Below are positions 38,983-49,726 of a stretch of DNA of 64,000 nt, one piece after another. A program made the translations under genes and the position numbers. Each line of letters opens with the position of its first letter. The stretch's first letter is position 1. Below the pieces are notes generated by a model. That model was not told the DNA's origin and made no database searches. It saw only the letters and a program-made list of their open reading frames with translations. This DNA is from Candidatus Igneacidithiobacillus taupoensis (lineage in GTDB: Bacteria > Pseudomonadota > Gammaproteobacteria > Acidithiobacillales > Acidithiobacillaceae), in contig JAEPKX010000005.1 in assembly GCA_021375695.1 (NCBI GenBank), positions 1 to 64,000 of the forward strand, in the 5' to 3' direction.

Positions 38983-40665
38983 ATGCGAGAATCCTATCTG
39001 CGCTACCTGCGCATTTTCCAGATTACCCGGGTCTTGGTGCGGTACCGCCTGGACGAACTGCTATATTACCTTCCACTCCTCAAACCATATCAAGCGCTGC
39101 TAAAGCTCAACCCAGCTCGCTGGATCATGCCCAAGCCAGACGGCAGCTTTGCCGTCCGTCTGCGCATGGCGCTAGAGGATCTGGGACCCACTTTCATCAA
39201 ATTGGGGCAAATGCTGTCTACCCGACGGGATCTATTACCTGAGGAGATTACTCGCGAGCTATCCCGTTTGCAGGACGCTGTGGCACCATTTTCTTCTGCC
39301 CAGGCACGCGAGCTCATTGAAAATTCCTTGAAACGTCCGGTTTCGGAAGTCTTTGCCCATCTGGAGCCTGAACCAGCCGCTGCCGCATCCATAGCCCAGG
39401 TTCATTTCGGTCGTCTGCTGGATGGCCGCGAGGTCGCCATCAAAATCCGCCGGCCCGGTCTACGTCGCATCATTGACCAGGATTTAGGCATTCTGAAGTG
39501 GTTGGCAGACTTGGCAGAACGGTATTCCCAGGAAGGGAGACGTCTACGTGTGCGTGCCGTTGTAGCTGAGTATGCCAAAACCTTACTGGGAGAATTGGAT
39601 TTTTTGCGAGAGGCAGCCAACGCGAGTCAAATTCGTCGTAACTTTGCAGCAGAACCAGATCTACTTTACATCCCGGAAATCTATTGGGACTATTGTAGTG
39701 AATCGGTATTGGTCATGGAGCGGATCTACGGTATCCCCATTGGCCAACAGGATGCATTGCGTGCAGCTGGTATCGACTTCGATTTGCTCTCGCGACGGGC
39801 CGCGGAGATTTTCTTTCGCCAAGTCTTTCGCGATTCATTTTTTCATGCCGACATGCATCCAGGCAATATTTTCATTGACCCTACCAATGGTCGTTTCATT
39901 GCCGTAGATTTTGGGATCATGGGGAGTCTGGATGACGACAGTCAACACTATCTCGCTGATAACATGCTCGCCTTTTTTGAGCGGGACTACCGACGGGTAG
40001 CCGAGGCCCACGTTGCCGCAGGCTGGGTACCCCCCGATACCAATATCCAGGATTTCGAAACGGCCATTCGTGCCATTGCCGAACCTGTCTTCGAAAAACC
40101 TCTCAATGAAATTTCTGTGGCGCAACTTTTGCTGCGACTTTTCCAAACCACTCGCGAGTTTCAAATGCAAACGCAGCCACAACTATTGCTCCTCCAAAAA
40201 ACCCTCGTGAGTGTCGAGGGTATTGCCCGGGACTTCAACCCCAAACTCAATATCTGGGAAATCGCAACACCCTTGTTACAGGATTGGCTCAACCGCCAGC
40301 GGGGGCCACGGGCTTGGTGGAACCAGTTGCGACGACATGCGCCCCAATGGGGTTTAGCCTTGCCGGAGTTGCCAGAACTGATCCATGGCATGTTCGCGAA
40401 AGGTATCCGTGGTGAATTGCGCATTCCGATCCGAAATGAAGATCTTGCGGGGATTCGGGAGGAACTTCGCGCGGGCTTTCGCCGCCTGGCAATTATTACT
40501 AGCTCGGTTGTAATCCTCGTTGGATTGGCCTTGATCGCTGCCTTGGAAGGGGCTTTAGATGCCACTATAATTGGTTTGCCCGTCTGGCTTTGCTTGCTCC
40601 TTTCGCCGGTGCTTGCCTGGGCACTTAGCCGATGGTTTCAACGGGTTTTTATCAGACTACGCTAG
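38983..40665 (+). CDS. ubiB: UbiB/ABC1/ADCK-family ubiquinone biosynthesis regulatory kinase
   Basis: 560 aa; LGPTFIKLGQMLSTRRDLLPEEI, AASIAQVHFG, C-terminal TM segments. Confidence 0.92.
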   Translation: MRESYLRYLRIFQITRVLVRYRLDELLYYLPLLKPYQALLKLNPARWIMPKPDGSFAVRLRMALEDLGPTFIKLGQMLSTRRDLLPEEITRELSRLQDAVAPFSSAQARELIENSLKRPVSEVFAHLEPEPAAAASIAQVHFGRLLDGREVAIKIRRPGLRRIIDQDLGILKWLADLAERYSQEGRRLRVRAVVAEYAKTLLGELDFLREAANASQIRRNFAAEPDLLYIPEIYWDYCSESVLVMERIYGIPIGQQDALRAAGIDFDLLSRRAAEIFFRQVFRDSFFHADMHPGNIFIDPTNGRFIAVDFGIMGSLDDDSQHYLADNMLAFFERDYRRVAEAHVAAGWVPPDTNIQDFETAIRAIAEPVFEKPLNEISVAQLLLRLFQTTREFQMQTQPQLLLLQKTLVSVEGIARDFNPKLNIWEIATPLLQDWLNRQRGPRAWWNQLRRHAPQWGLALPELPELIHGMFAKGIRGELRIPIRNEDLAGIREELRAGFRRLAIITSSVVILVGLALIAALEGALDATIIGLPVWLCLLLSPVLAWALSRWFQRVFIRLR

Positions 40666-40674
40666 GAGGGAGGC

Positions 40675-41046
40675 ATGTGGATTATTTTTTCTTTGTTCAT
40701 TGCCGCGCTTGCAGTAATCTTTTCTTTACAAAATAACATTCAAAGCTCTGTTCATTTTTTTAATTGGAATTTTCAACAATCCATCGGTATTATTGTACTC
40801 ATTGCCTTCGTTGCCGGAATAATAGCCAGTAGTATTTTCTATCTACCAACCCATATTCGCAATCACTGGAAACTGCGTCGGCATCGCAAGCAGATTGCCG
40901 AACTGGAAAGTTCATTGGCAGGGGAACAGGGTCGTCGCCAATTCCTGGAAAAACAATTGGCAGTAATCCACGATTTGCAGAGTACTTCGCACGCTGACCA
41001 GCCAGCGGGCGAAGCCCCGACAGAGCCTGCTGATACCAGGCACTAG
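40675..41046 (+). CDS. LapA/DUF1049-domain inner-membrane protein
   Basis: Two N-terminal TM helices with SLQNN..VHFFNWNF pattern followed by coiled-coil region. Confidence 0.75.
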   Translation: MWIIFSLFIAALAVIFSLQNNIQSSVHFFNWNFQQSIGIIVLIAFVAGIIASSIFYLPTHIRNHWKLRRHRKQIAELESSLAGEQGRRQFLEKQLAVIHDLQSTSHADQPAGEAPTEPADTRH

Positions 41047-41066
41047 CTACCGATCCTTCGGAGGAA

Positions 41067-41624
41067 CTATCGCTTTTCCTGTGCTACCGTTACCACCGTA
41101 TTTTCTGCACTGGGCTGAATATGCATCTTTGCCAAAACGGCCAGGTTAGCGCGAGCCTGGGTTACACCCTGGGCTTCGGCCTGCTGCCACCAATACGCTG
41201 CCTTGGCAAAATCCTGCGGGACACCTTGACCCAAATAGTAGAGGTTACCCAGATTATATTGGGCTGCTGCCAATTGTTGTGCAGCTGCTTTTGCAAACCA
41301 CTGGGCAGCAAGGGCGTAGTCTTGCTTCACCCCTTGGCCGAAATAATACAGATTTGCCAGATTGTACTGGGCCTTGGCGTACCCATGCTCTGCAGCCTTT
41401 TGGAACCACTGGGCTGCCAGAGAATAATTCTGGGGTACTCCTTCCCCCAAAGCGCAACGGGTTCCGATGCTGTTTTCCAGTTTGGCCGTGGTGAGCTCCG
41501 CCGGCGAACTGGTGGCATTGTCAGCTTTCTCTTCCTGGGTCAGGGGACCGGCAAGCGCAGATGCTGCCACTGCGAATATGCCACAGGCGGTAACCCCCTT
41601 GATCAACATGGCTCTTTTCATCAT
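41067..41624 (-). CDS. Sel1-repeat protein with signal peptide
   Basis: 36-aa Sel1 repeats: YALAAQWFAKAAAQQLAAAQYNLGNLYYLGQGVPQD. Confidence 0.9.
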   Translation of the reverse strand: MMKRAMLIKGVTACGIFAVAASALAGPLTQEEKADNATSSPAELTTAKLENSIGTRCALGEGVPQNYSLAAQWFQKAAEHGYAKAQYNLANLYYFGQGVKQDYALAAQWFAKAAAQQLAAAQYNLGNLYYLGQGVPQDFAKAAYWWQQAEAQGVTQARANLAVLAKMHIQPSAENTVVTVAQEKR

Positions 41625-41718
41625 TCCGGCACTCCCAGCAAAACCATCCTTGGAGTCAGTATCTTACCCTAGGAACATAAAGTTATGCCAGAGCTTTTCG
41701 CGAGCGTATTGCTGGCCC

Positions 41719-42156
41719 TTACTCTGCGGCGCGCCACTGGGCTGCCAGGCGGTCCAGAACAGCATTGATGAAACGATGGCCCTGCTCCGAACCAAAAGAT
41801 TTGTCCAATTCGATGGCTTCGTTGAGTATGACTCGGTAGGGTGTATCGAGCTGGTGACGAAGCTCATAAGCGGCCAGCCGGAGAATGGCCCGCTCTACCG
41901 GGTTGACGCCATCCTCCCAACGACGCTCCGTGAGTACCGCAGCAATCTCCGGATCCAGCGCGTCCATTTGTGGACAAAGCCCCTGCCAGAGACGATCAAA
42001 AAAGGCGCGATCCGCACCAGCTAGGCGCTCTGGATCCGCATGAAACTGTTCAGCAATCTCGGCACAAGGAGCAGGGTTTAGCTGGCGCTGGTACAAGGCC
42101 TGGACCAAAGCCACCCGTGCCAAACGACGACGACTGGGAGTGCGTGCCTGGTTCAC
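41719..42156 (-). CDS. nusB: Transcription antitermination factor NusB
   Basis: [14 protein letters not shown]...[33 protein letters not shown]. Confidence 0.95.
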   Translation of the reverse strand: MNQARTPSRRRLARVALVQALYQRQLNPAPCAEIAEQFHADPERLAGADRAFFDRLWQGLCPQMDALDPEIAAVLTERRWEDGVNPVERAILRLAAYELRHQLDTPYRVILNEAIELDKSFGSEQGHRFINAVLDRLAAQWRAAE

Positions 42157-42620
42157 AGTTGGGACAACAGCCGCACCATTTCGATAGCCGTAAGCGCGGC
42201 ATCGAAACCTTTGTTACCCGCCTTGGTTCCTGCCCGCTCGATGGCTTGTTCGATACTGTCGGTAGTTAGCACGCCAAATATCACTGGAATTTGCGTATCA
42301 AGCCCTACCTGGGCGATACCCTTGGCCACCTCCCCGGCTACATAGTCAAAGTGCGGGGTCCCTCCCCGGATCACAGCGCCAAGACACAGTATGGCGCTGT
42401 AGCGTCCTGAGCGCGCCAATTGTTGGGCCAACAATGGCATTTCATAGGCCCCGGGACTCAAGACCACATGAATCTGTTCTTCCCTCGCCCCATGCCGTTT
42501 CAGACCGTCGATGGCACCTTGTTCCAGTTGCTGGGTAATGAAGCTGTTGAATCGGGAAACCAGAAGAACATACTGATCACACTCCTCAACTCGTAGACCC
42601 CCCTCAATACGATGAATCAT
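42153..42620 (-). CDS. ribH: 6,7-dimethyl-8-ribityllumazine synthase
   Basis: Lumazine synthase motifs ([32 protein letters not shown]). Confidence 0.96.
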   Translation of the reverse strand: MIHRIEGGLRVEECDQYVLLVSRFNSFITQQLEQGAIDGLKRHGAREEQIHVVLSPGAYEMPLLAQQLARSGRYSAILCLGAVIRGGTPHFDYVAGEVAKGIAQVGLDTQIPVIFGVLTTDSIEQAIERAGTKAGNKGFDAALTAIEMVRLLSQL

Positions 42621-43747
42621 GGCTTTTTTCCTTCGTCAAGAAAGGGCAGTTGATCGACGATTTCAAGACCAAAACCGCTGATGCCCCGGTATTGAAACTG
42701 GCTGTCACTCAAAACTCGCGCCCGGTGGACCCCAAGATCACTCAGGATTTGGGCGCCAATGCCAAAGGTCCGCAAGACCCGGCCATTGTCACCGCTTTGA
42801 CCGGGGCCTTTGGGGTGCTCCGGTAGCTGCGCAATCTGCTTTGCCAGGACCTCGGTATCCTCATGATGTTGCAAGTAGACCAACACGCCAGACTCTTCTT
42901 GAGCCAGACGTTGCATGGCTTTGGCGATGGGTCCTTGATCCCCCAGAAAAAGATCCGTCAGGGTTTTGGCGACCTGGACCCGCACCAGCACGGGCAGATC
43001 AGCCTGTTCAGGCTTACCATGGACCAAGGCAAAATGGCATTCTTGGGTGACCCAATCCCGAAACAGATGCAAGGTCCATTGACCTTGGGCATTATGCCAG
43101 GGCCCACTGGCTTCACGCTGGACAATCCTTTCCCGCTCCAGGCGGTAGTGAATCAGGTCGGCAATGGTACCTATTTTGAGACCGTGCTTGGCGGCATAGG
43201 GAAGAAGATCCGGAAGACGGGCCATTTCTCCATTTTCCAGAAGGATTTCGCAAATCACTGCAGCGGGTTTGCACCCAGCGAGTTTAGCCAGGTCGACTGC
43301 AGCCTCGGTATGACCTGCCCGGACTAACACACCGCCTGGCTGGGCCATCAGGGGAAAGATATGACCCGGACTGACGATATCGTCAGGACCAGCATCATCG
43401 GCGATGGCAGCCTGCACCGTCACTGCCCGATCGGAGGCCGAGATTCCCGTAGTCACCCCCCTTGCAGCTTCGATGGAAACCGTAAAGGCCGTTCCCAATT
43501 GCGCCGTATTTCGCTGCACCATTTGGGGGATCTGTAACTGCTGGCAACGTTCCTGGGTCAGCGGGAGACAGACCAGGCCGCGCGCTTCGCGAACCATGAA
43601 GTTGATGGCTTCGGGGGTGATGAACTCAGCAGCCATGACCAGATCGCCCTCGTTTTCCCGGCCCTCGTCATCCATCAGAATCACCATGCGACCGGCACGG
43701 ATTTCTTCAATGATTTCCGGAATAGGGCTGATTTGGGTGGTGCTCAT
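42617..43747 (-). CDS. ribB: 3,4-dihydroxy-2-butanone-4-phosphate synthase with degenerate GTP cyclohydrolase II-like C-terminus (RibBX type)
   Basis: N-terminal DHBP synthase motifs intact ([26 protein letters not shown]); C-terminal GCHII-like region lacks the zinc cysteines. Confidence 0.9.
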   Translation of the reverse strand: MSTTQISPIPEIIEEIRAGRMVILMDDEGRENEGDLVMAAEFITPEAINFMVREARGLVCLPLTQERCQQLQIPQMVQRNTAQLGTAFTVSIEAARGVTTGISASDRAVTVQAAIADDAGPDDIVSPGHIFPLMAQPGGVLVRAGHTEAAVDLAKLAGCKPAAVICEILLENGEMARLPDLLPYAAKHGLKIGTIADLIHYRLERERIVQREASGPWHNAQGQWTLHLFRDWVTQECHFALVHGKPEQADLPVLVRVQVAKTLTDLFLGDQGPIAKAMQRLAQEESGVLVYLQHHEDTEVLAKQIAQLPEHPKGPGQSGDNGRVLRTFGIGAQILSDLGVHRARVLSDSQFQYRGISGFGLEIVDQLPFLDEGKKP

Positions 43748-44397
43748 ACAAATCCTTTTGCCGCCAAGCTTGCCACGCTGAGGGGCGATTCTACATCGGT
43801 GCCAGCAAAGGAAACCATGAGTCGCTCCAGGTATCTGGCAAGCAGATCAACTTCCAGATTGACAGATTGCCCGACTTTCCAGAACTGCGCGGTGGTCTGG
43901 GAAAGACTGTGGGGGATTAGATTGAGCTCGAAGCCCCAATCGTATACGGCATTGACCGTGAGGCTGATACCATCGACACAGATGCTTCCCTTTGGGGCAA
44001 TATACCGAGCCAAACCGGATGGTGCCTGAATCCCATAGAGCATCGAACGACCGGAAGCACGGGCATGAAGCAGTTTACCTATCCCATCCACATGGCCCGC
44101 CACCAGATGACCACCCAGTCGGTCGGCCAGACGCAAGGCTTTTTCCAAATTCAGCCAAGCCCCGGGAGCAAGCATCCCCAAGGTGCTACGGGCAAGGGTT
44201 TCTCTGGAAACATCAACGGCAAAACAGGCGGCAGCAAGCTCTACGACGGTAAGGCAGACACCCATGACCGCAATACTGTCTCCCAGTTGGACGTCCGCAA
44301 GATCCAGGGCGCCAGCGTCAATCCAGAACCTTTGATCGCCAGCCAGGATCTCGCGGCGGTGCAAGCGCCCAATACCCTGCACGATACCCGTAAACAT
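43744..44397 (-). CDS. ribE: Riboflavin synthase alpha chain
   Basis: [14 protein letters not shown]..., two lumazine-binding repeats; ORF extends to 44490. Confidence 0.95.
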   Translation of the reverse strand: MFTGIVQGIGRLHRREILAGDQRFWIDAGALDLADVQLGDSIAVMGVCLTVVELAAACFAVDVSRETLARSTLGMLAPGAWLNLEKALRLADRLGGHLVAGHVDGIGKLLHARASGRSMLYGIQAPSGLARYIAPKGSICVDGISLTVNAVYDWGFELNLIPHSLSQTTAQFWKVGQSVNLEVDLLARYLERLMVSFAGTDVESPLSVASLAAKGFV

Positions 44398-45524
44398 CAG
44401 CGCAACTCCTCCCGAAAGTAACGGAGTTTTACATCTGGACCCAGGGCACGACATTCCCACAGCTGCCACCTGGGAATATCCGAAAGACACGCATAAGGAC
44501 CGGGTTCGGCGCTGGCACGAGCATCCTTACCCAGGAACAAGGGAGCAAGATAGAGCAGGTATTCATCTACCAGGTGGGCGTTCAACAGCGAACTGGCCAA
44601 TCTCCCCCCAGCCTCGACCAGAATCTCGTTCATTTCTGCCTGGGCCAAAAGCCTCATGAGCCCCCCCCAATCGACACCTGCTCCGGTTTCCGATGGAGAC
44701 AATTCCAGCAAACGGGCCCCAGCCGCCTCCAGATTGTGAATCTGTCCAGGATCGGCAGCGGGAGTGTGGATAATCCAGGTTTCTCCGGGACTTTGCAAAA
44801 GGGCTGCATGGGTGGGAGTCCGCGCGTGGCCGTCCAGGACGATCTTCACCGGATGGCGCACCAGTGGGTGGGCCAGGCGGGGTGCCAAGCGAGGATCATC
44901 AGCCAGAATGGTGCCTACCCCCACCAGGATAGCACTGGCCTTCGCGCGTTCCTCCTGAACGTCCTCTCGGGCTGCCGAACCCGTAAGCCATTGGCTTTCC
45001 CCGGAAGCCAGGGCCGTTTTACCATCGAGGCTGCTGGCCTGTTTTACCTGTATCCACGGTCTACCAAGCCGCATCCGTTGCAAAAAACCGCGGTTCAAAA
45101 AGCGCAGTTCGGGTCCCAATGGTAACAGGGAAACCTGGATTCCAGCCTCTTGCAAGCGTTGGATACCCTGGCCTGCCACCAGCGGATTGGGATCTTCCAT
45201 CGCCACGACCACCCTCTCAACGCCAGCAGCAATGATCGCTTCCGTACAGGGGGGAGTACGCCCGTGATGGCAGCAGGGCTCCAGGGTCACATACAGGGTC
45301 GCTCCCCGGGCCCGCTCGCCGGCACTCGCAAGGGCCATGATTTCTGCATGGGGACCACCGGCCTGGCGGTGAAAACCCCGCCCCACGATCTCGCCTTTGC
45401 GCAACAGCAATGCACCCACGCGGGGATTGGGGGGAGTTCCATATGCTCCCTGCTTGGCCAACTCCAGGGCTTCCTGCAGCCATTTCCGATCCTGTACTTC
45501 GGCCTGTACTTCAGGAGGAAGCAT
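44397..45524 (-). CDS. ribD: Bifunctional deaminase/reductase RibD
   Basis: HAEIMAL...[15 protein letters not shown] plus reductase domain; start placed at [10 protein letters not shown] (ORF to 45629 overlaps nrdR). Confidence 0.93.
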   Translation of the reverse strand: MLPPEVQAEVQDRKWLQEALELAKQGAYGTPPNPRVGALLLRKGEIVGRGFHRQAGGPHAEIMALASAGERARGATLYVTLEPCCHHGRTPPCTEAIIAAGVERVVVAMEDPNPLVAGQGIQRLQEAGIQVSLLPLGPELRFLNRGFLQRMRLGRPWIQVKQASSLDGKTALASGESQWLTGSAAREDVQEERAKASAILVGVGTILADDPRLAPRLAHPLVRHPVKIVLDGHARTPTHAALLQSPGETWIIHTPAADPGQIHNLEAAGARLLELSPSETGAGVDWGGLMRLLAQAEMNEILVEAGGRLASSLLNAHLVDEYLLYLAPLFLGKDARASAEPGPYACLSDIPRWQLWECRALGPDVKLRYFREELR

Positions 45525-45993
45525 CTTTTTTACCTTGGGGAGCTGGCCCCATGAGCGCCTCGATTTCTTCGCTAAAGGCGCGCAAATCTTCGAAGCGACG
45601 ATAGACTGAGGCAAAGCGAACATAGGCAACCGGGTCGAGATCCCGCAGTGCAGCCATCACCAGATCACCAATCTTGCGGGCGGGGATTTCCCGCTCAGGG
45701 TGGGTACGGATTTGCTTTTCAATCCGTCGTAAAGCGGCATCCATTTGCTCCGTAGCAACGGGACGCTTGCTTAGGGCGCGGCGCAACCCGAGCAGTAGCT
45801 TTTCCTGACTGTAGGGTTCCCTGCGACCATCCGCCTTAACCACCATGGGAAAGGCCAGATCCGCTCGCTCATAGGTATTGAAGCGCTGGCCGCAGGCGGG
45901 ACACTCCCGACGTCTACGCACCGACTCGCCGTCGTCGGCAAGTCTGGAGTCAACGACTCGGGTATCTTCATGAGCACAAAAGGGACAGTGCAC
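45511..45993 (-). CDS. nrdR: Transcriptional repressor NrdR
   Basis: (GTG)[45 protein letters not shown]-cone. Confidence 0.95.
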   Translation of the reverse strand: MHCPFCAHEDTRVVDSRLADDGESVRRRRECPACGQRFNTYERADLAFPMVVKADGRREPYSQEKLLLGLRRALSKRPVATEQMDAALRRIEKQIRTHPEREIPARKIGDLVMAALRDLDPVAYVRFASVYRRFEDLRAFSEEIEALMGPAPQGKKDASS

Positions 45994-45995
45994 CG

Positions 45996-47240
45996 TCAAC
46001 CATAGACCGGGAAACGTTGGCAAAGCTCCAGGACCCGCCCCCGCGCCTGATCCAGGACCAGCTCGTCACTGGGGGAATCGAGAATATCGGCAATGGCAGA
46101 ACCCAGCACCTCCATCTCTGCCTCAAGGAATCCACGCGTAGTGGCTGCTGGGGTACCCATCCGGATACCGCTGGTGACCGCGGGGGGTCGACGATCAAAG
46201 GGCACGGCATTTTTGTTGACAGTGATATGGGCTTTGCCCAACGCAATTTCCGCATCTTTACCCGTAATCTTTTCTCCCAGATCCAGGAGAATAAGATGAT
46301 TGTCCGTCCCTCCCGAAACTGCCCGATAGCCTCGATTGGCCAGATGGGCTGCCAGTCGCTGGGCATTTTTGATCACCTGGGCTTGATACGCCTTGAATTC
46401 GGGTTGCGCTGCCTCCAGGAAAGCAACGGCTTTGCCAGCAATGACATGCATTAACGGCCCACCCTGGATTCCAGGGAAAATCAATGAGTTGATCTTTTTG
46501 GCATACTCCTCCCGACAGAGGATCAAGCCACCACGGGGACCTCGCAGGGTCTTATGGGTCGTGCTCGTCACAAAGTCGGCATGAGGCACCGGACTGGGAT
46601 GCAGGCCGGCGGCCACCAGGCCGGCAATGTGAGCCATATCTACCAACAGATACGCACCAATACTGCGAGCAATTTCACCGATCCGCGCAAAATCGATAAT
46701 GCGGGAATAGGCACTCGCTCCAGCGATGATCATTTTGGGGCGCTCCTGCTCTGCCAGGGCGGCCATGGCATCGTAATCGATCCGGCCATCCTCTTCCCGG
46801 ACGCCATAGGCGACCACATCAAAGAGTTTGCCGGAGATATTTACTTTTGCGCCATGGGTGAGATGACCACCATGGGCAAGACTCATCCCCATGATCTTGT
46901 CACCAGGTTGCAGAACCGCAAAGAATACCGCCTGGTTGGCTTGCGAGCCGGAGTGTGGCTGGACATTGGCATGTTCGGCACCAAACAGGGACTTCGCACG
47001 ATCGATGGCCAGCTGCTCCACCACATCAACGAATTCGCAACCACCATAGTACCGCTTACCCGGATAGCCTTCTGCATATTTATTGGTCAACACCGACCCC
47101 TGGGCTGCCATTACCAATGGGCTGGTGTAATTTTCTGAGGCGATCAACTCCACATGGTCTTCCTGCCGACGACGTTCCTGCTCCATGGCCTCCGCCAACA
47201 GGGGATCTACATCGCGAATCTGCAGAGATTGAGAAAACAT
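45996..47240 (-). CDS. glyA: Serine hydroxymethyltransferase
   Basis: 414 aa; [18 protein letters not shown]. Confidence 0.97.
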   Translation of the reverse strand: MFSQSLQIRDVDPLLAEAMEQERRRQEDHVELIASENYTSPLVMAAQGSVLTNKYAEGYPGKRYYGGCEFVDVVEQLAIDRAKSLFGAEHANVQPHSGSQANQAVFFAVLQPGDKIMGMSLAHGGHLTHGAKVNISGKLFDVVAYGVREEDGRIDYDAMAALAEQERPKMIIAGASAYSRIIDFARIGEIARSIGAYLLVDMAHIAGLVAAGLHPSPVPHADFVTSTTHKTLRGPRGGLILCREEYAKKINSLIFPGIQGGPLMHVIAGKAVAFLEAAQPEFKAYQAQVIKNAQRLAAHLANRGYRAVSGGTDNHLILLDLGEKITGKDAEIALGKAHITVNKNAVPFDRRPPAVTSGIRMGTPAATTRGFLEAEMEVLGSAIADILDSPSDELVLDQARGRVLELCQRFPVYG

Positions 47241-47332
47241 GACAATTCCTTACATGGCCAGATCAGCAAACACTAGCAAGGGCTGGCACCCGTACTCAAG
47301 GAAAAGATTTACCCTGGTGGAATGAACAGGAT

Positions 47333-48103
47333 TCAACCTACCCGCACCTTCTGTGGCTGTGGCTGCAATACTGGCAATGCCAGGGACCGTCGCTCGCGTT
47401 TCCGTCGGGGACGTTGTTTGTTGACAAAAATGTCCTCGTAAGCCACATGCACAACGGGTGGTCCGAGGATCCAGATCAGCAAGGCAAGCCAGACCTGGGC
47501 GGGGGTGGGCAAGATCACGCTCACAATGAGCAGAATCGCCCACAGGGCAATGAGGGGGTCCCGCAGCTCTTGACGGAACAGCAAAGCCAGGGTGGTTTCC
47601 AATTCCGCCTCGAGCCAACCATGGCCTTTATGCAGCGCCAGTGCGATCCCAAAAAAGGCTGGCGAAAACCAGAAATAGGGGGTAAGCGCCAGATCGCTCA
47701 AGCGCTCGCTAAACCCCATCCACCAGCCCCAAAAACCAGGTTCCTGGGGTAAGGACCAATCTCCTGGCAAGCCAGTCAACAAGGCCCCAATCATGACTGT
47801 TTCTTGCGCAAATTGAAAAATCAAACCAAAGAGGGTCAGGATCATCCCCCACAGCACTGCAACTCCCAAGGCGTGGCGAAGCTGGGACCACGCATATTCC
47901 TGGCCGTCACCACGACCCGCCAGATAGAGGCCAACCAGCAAACCAATGGGTGCCAATCCGTACATGAGCCAATCAGGAAACGGTATTGCCGCAAACGCTG
48001 CAGCCAACAAGGCAAAACCCAACCATGGCAGCGGCCTGGCCAAGACGATTTCCGCCCCACCACGTACCCAGCTTTCCATTCGTTGCACCCACGGTTTCGC
48101 CAA
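47333..48103 (-). CDS. Uncharacterised multi-pass membrane protein with basic C-terminal tail
   Basis: 256 aa, several hydrophobic segments; C-terminus NKQRPRRKRERRS. Confidence 0.65.
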   Translation of the reverse strand: MAKPWVQRMESWVRGGAEIVLARPLPWLGFALLAAAFAAIPFPDWLMYGLAPIGLLVGLYLAGRGDGQEYAWSQLRHALGVAVLWGMILTLFGLIFQFAQETVMIGALLTGLPGDWSLPQEPGFWGWWMGFSERLSDLALTPYFWFSPAFFGIALALHKGHGWLEAELETTLALLFRQELRDPLIALWAILLIVSVILPTPAQVWLALLIWILGPPVVHVAYEDIFVNKQRPRRKRERRSLALPVLQPQPQKVRVG

Positions 48104-48186
48104 AGCATCAACCCCTGCAGCTTAGCTCTGATTCTTTATGATATTCTACGGTAGGTAGGCAACAAACTCAAAAAGGTGATGGAGGA

Positions 48187-48750
48187 TTGGTGGTGGCAGA
48201 GCTTTTACCAAGTTTTCAGGAACAGGTTCGGCGAGCCCATGGGCAATTGATTCGCATGGTGGTTGCAGCATGCCAGGATCCTGGCAGTTCGGCACAATTG
48301 GAAACCCATCTGCAAGTAGCGACAGCCAATGGTTGGGAAGAACTGGTCCACCGTTTGCGCCGCATTCTCCGGGGAGATCGAGAGAATTCCCTGCTCCTTG
48401 GTCTGGACGATGAGGACCGCGTGATTGTCGGGAGCATTCTCCAGGGACTCCAGGATCCGACCCTATTACCCGAAGCAAACCAAAGCGCTGATCCCCGTCT
48501 GGCCGCCCCAGGGATTGCGAGTATCGTTTTGGCCGTTCGCCGAGGGGATAGCCAAGCCCTCCAGTGGCTGGGTCAAATGGTACAGCAGATGGAGCGGGCG
48601 GGGGGAGAAATGGCACGACTGGGGGCTTGCCTGGGCCCCCTCTCCCGGGGAGAGGTCGATCTCACGCCCCTGGAAAGAGGTCTCGGTGCCAGCACTCGCG
48701 GTCTCTTACGTCAAATCATGGATGAACTCCACAAGCTACAGGCGCAATAG
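48187..48750 (+). CDS. Uncharacterised protein, 187 aa
   Basis: Intact ORF upstream of the thioredoxin-like gene, same strand; no recognised domain. Confidence 0.65.
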   Translation: MVVAELLPSFQEQVRRAHGQLIRMVVAACQDPGSSAQLETHLQVATANGWEELVHRLRRILRGDRENSLLLGLDDEDRVIVGSILQGLQDPTLLPEANQSADPRLAAPGIASIVLAVRRGDSQALQWLGQMVQQMERAGGEMARLGACLGPLSRGEVDLTPLERGLGASTRGLLRQIMDELHKLQAQ

Positions 48751-48813
48751 CTTGCCCTTGAGTCTGGCGGCGAGAATCCCTACCATCCAAAAGCAGGAAC
48801 ATGGGAGGATTGC

Positions 48814-49680
48814 ATGGCAAATACGCACGTCATTGAGGTGAATCTGGGCAATTTTGCCGAAGCAGTGGTGGCCGAGTCTCATCGGCGCCCGGTCCTGGTA
48901 GATTTCTGGGCTCCTTGGTGTGGGCCTTGCAGAGCCTTGGGCCCGGTCCTAGAAAAACTTGCAGACGAGATGGGTGGCGCTTTTCTCCTGGCGAAAATCA
49001 ATTCCGACGAAAATCCGGATCTATCTCGTCGTTACTCGGTACGGGGCATTCCCGCCGTCAAAGCCTTCCGTAACGGCAACGTAATTGACGAGTTCACTGG
49101 CGCCCTCCCCGAATCTGCCGTTCGCCAATTCTTGAGCAAGGTTCTCCCCCCACCAGGCGACGAGCTGCGGGTCACTGCTCTGCAAGCCTTGGCCCAGGGA
49201 CGGGAAGAGGAAGCAGAATCACTCCTGCAACAGGCCCTGGAAATCGCTCCCCACAATGATGAGGTCCGCCTAGAACTTGCCCGAATCCTGCTGGGCCGAG
49301 GGGACCATCTAGGTGCCCAAAAACAGATTGAAGCCATGAGTCCCGGTTTTCAGATGAATGAGCCAGTGGAAGCGTTGCGGGCCCAATTGGAATTTTCTGC
49401 TGCTATAGAGGATGCTCCCTCCTTGGCGGAACTGGAACAGGCAATCCAACAGCATTCGGGCGATGAGCGTGCCAAGGCCCTCTACCAGCATGCCCTGCGC
49501 CTGCTGTTGCAGGGCCAGGAACAAGCCGCCATGGATGACTTGATCAACATGGTCCAAAAGCACCGCAGCTATGGCGATGACCTGGGACGCAAGACTCTGT
49601 TGAAAGTGTTCCTTTTGCTTGGGAAAGACCACCCCCTGGTCAACGAATATCGCAGTAAGCTAGCCCGGGCTCTATATTGA
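48814..49680 (+). CDS. Thioredoxin-TPR protein (CnoX/YbbN-like)
   Basis: DFWAPWCGPCRALGPVLEKLA thioredoxin motif plus C-terminal TPR-like region, 288 aa. Confidence 0.88.
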   Translation: MANTHVIEVNLGNFAEAVVAESHRRPVLVDFWAPWCGPCRALGPVLEKLADEMGGAFLLAKINSDENPDLSRRYSVRGIPAVKAFRNGNVIDEFTGALPESAVRQFLSKVLPPPGDELRVTALQALAQGREEEAESLLQQALEIAPHNDEVRLELARILLGRGDHLGAQKQIEAMSPGFQMNEPVEALRAQLEFSAAIEDAPSLAELEQAIQQHSGDERAKALYQHALRLLLQGQEQAAMDDLINMVQKHRSYGDDLGRKTLLKVFLLLGKDHPLVNEYRSKLARALY

Positions 49681-49726
49681 AACAGTCTTCGAGTTTTACC
49701 ATTCAGCGAGCGAGGAGCTCCCCATC

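Noticed and set aside
45993-47332. Looked for an FMN riboswitch upstream of the rib genes
   Set aside because: ribD-ribE-ribB-ribH follow nrdR and glyA with overlapping or near-zero gaps; no RFN-like sequence found.
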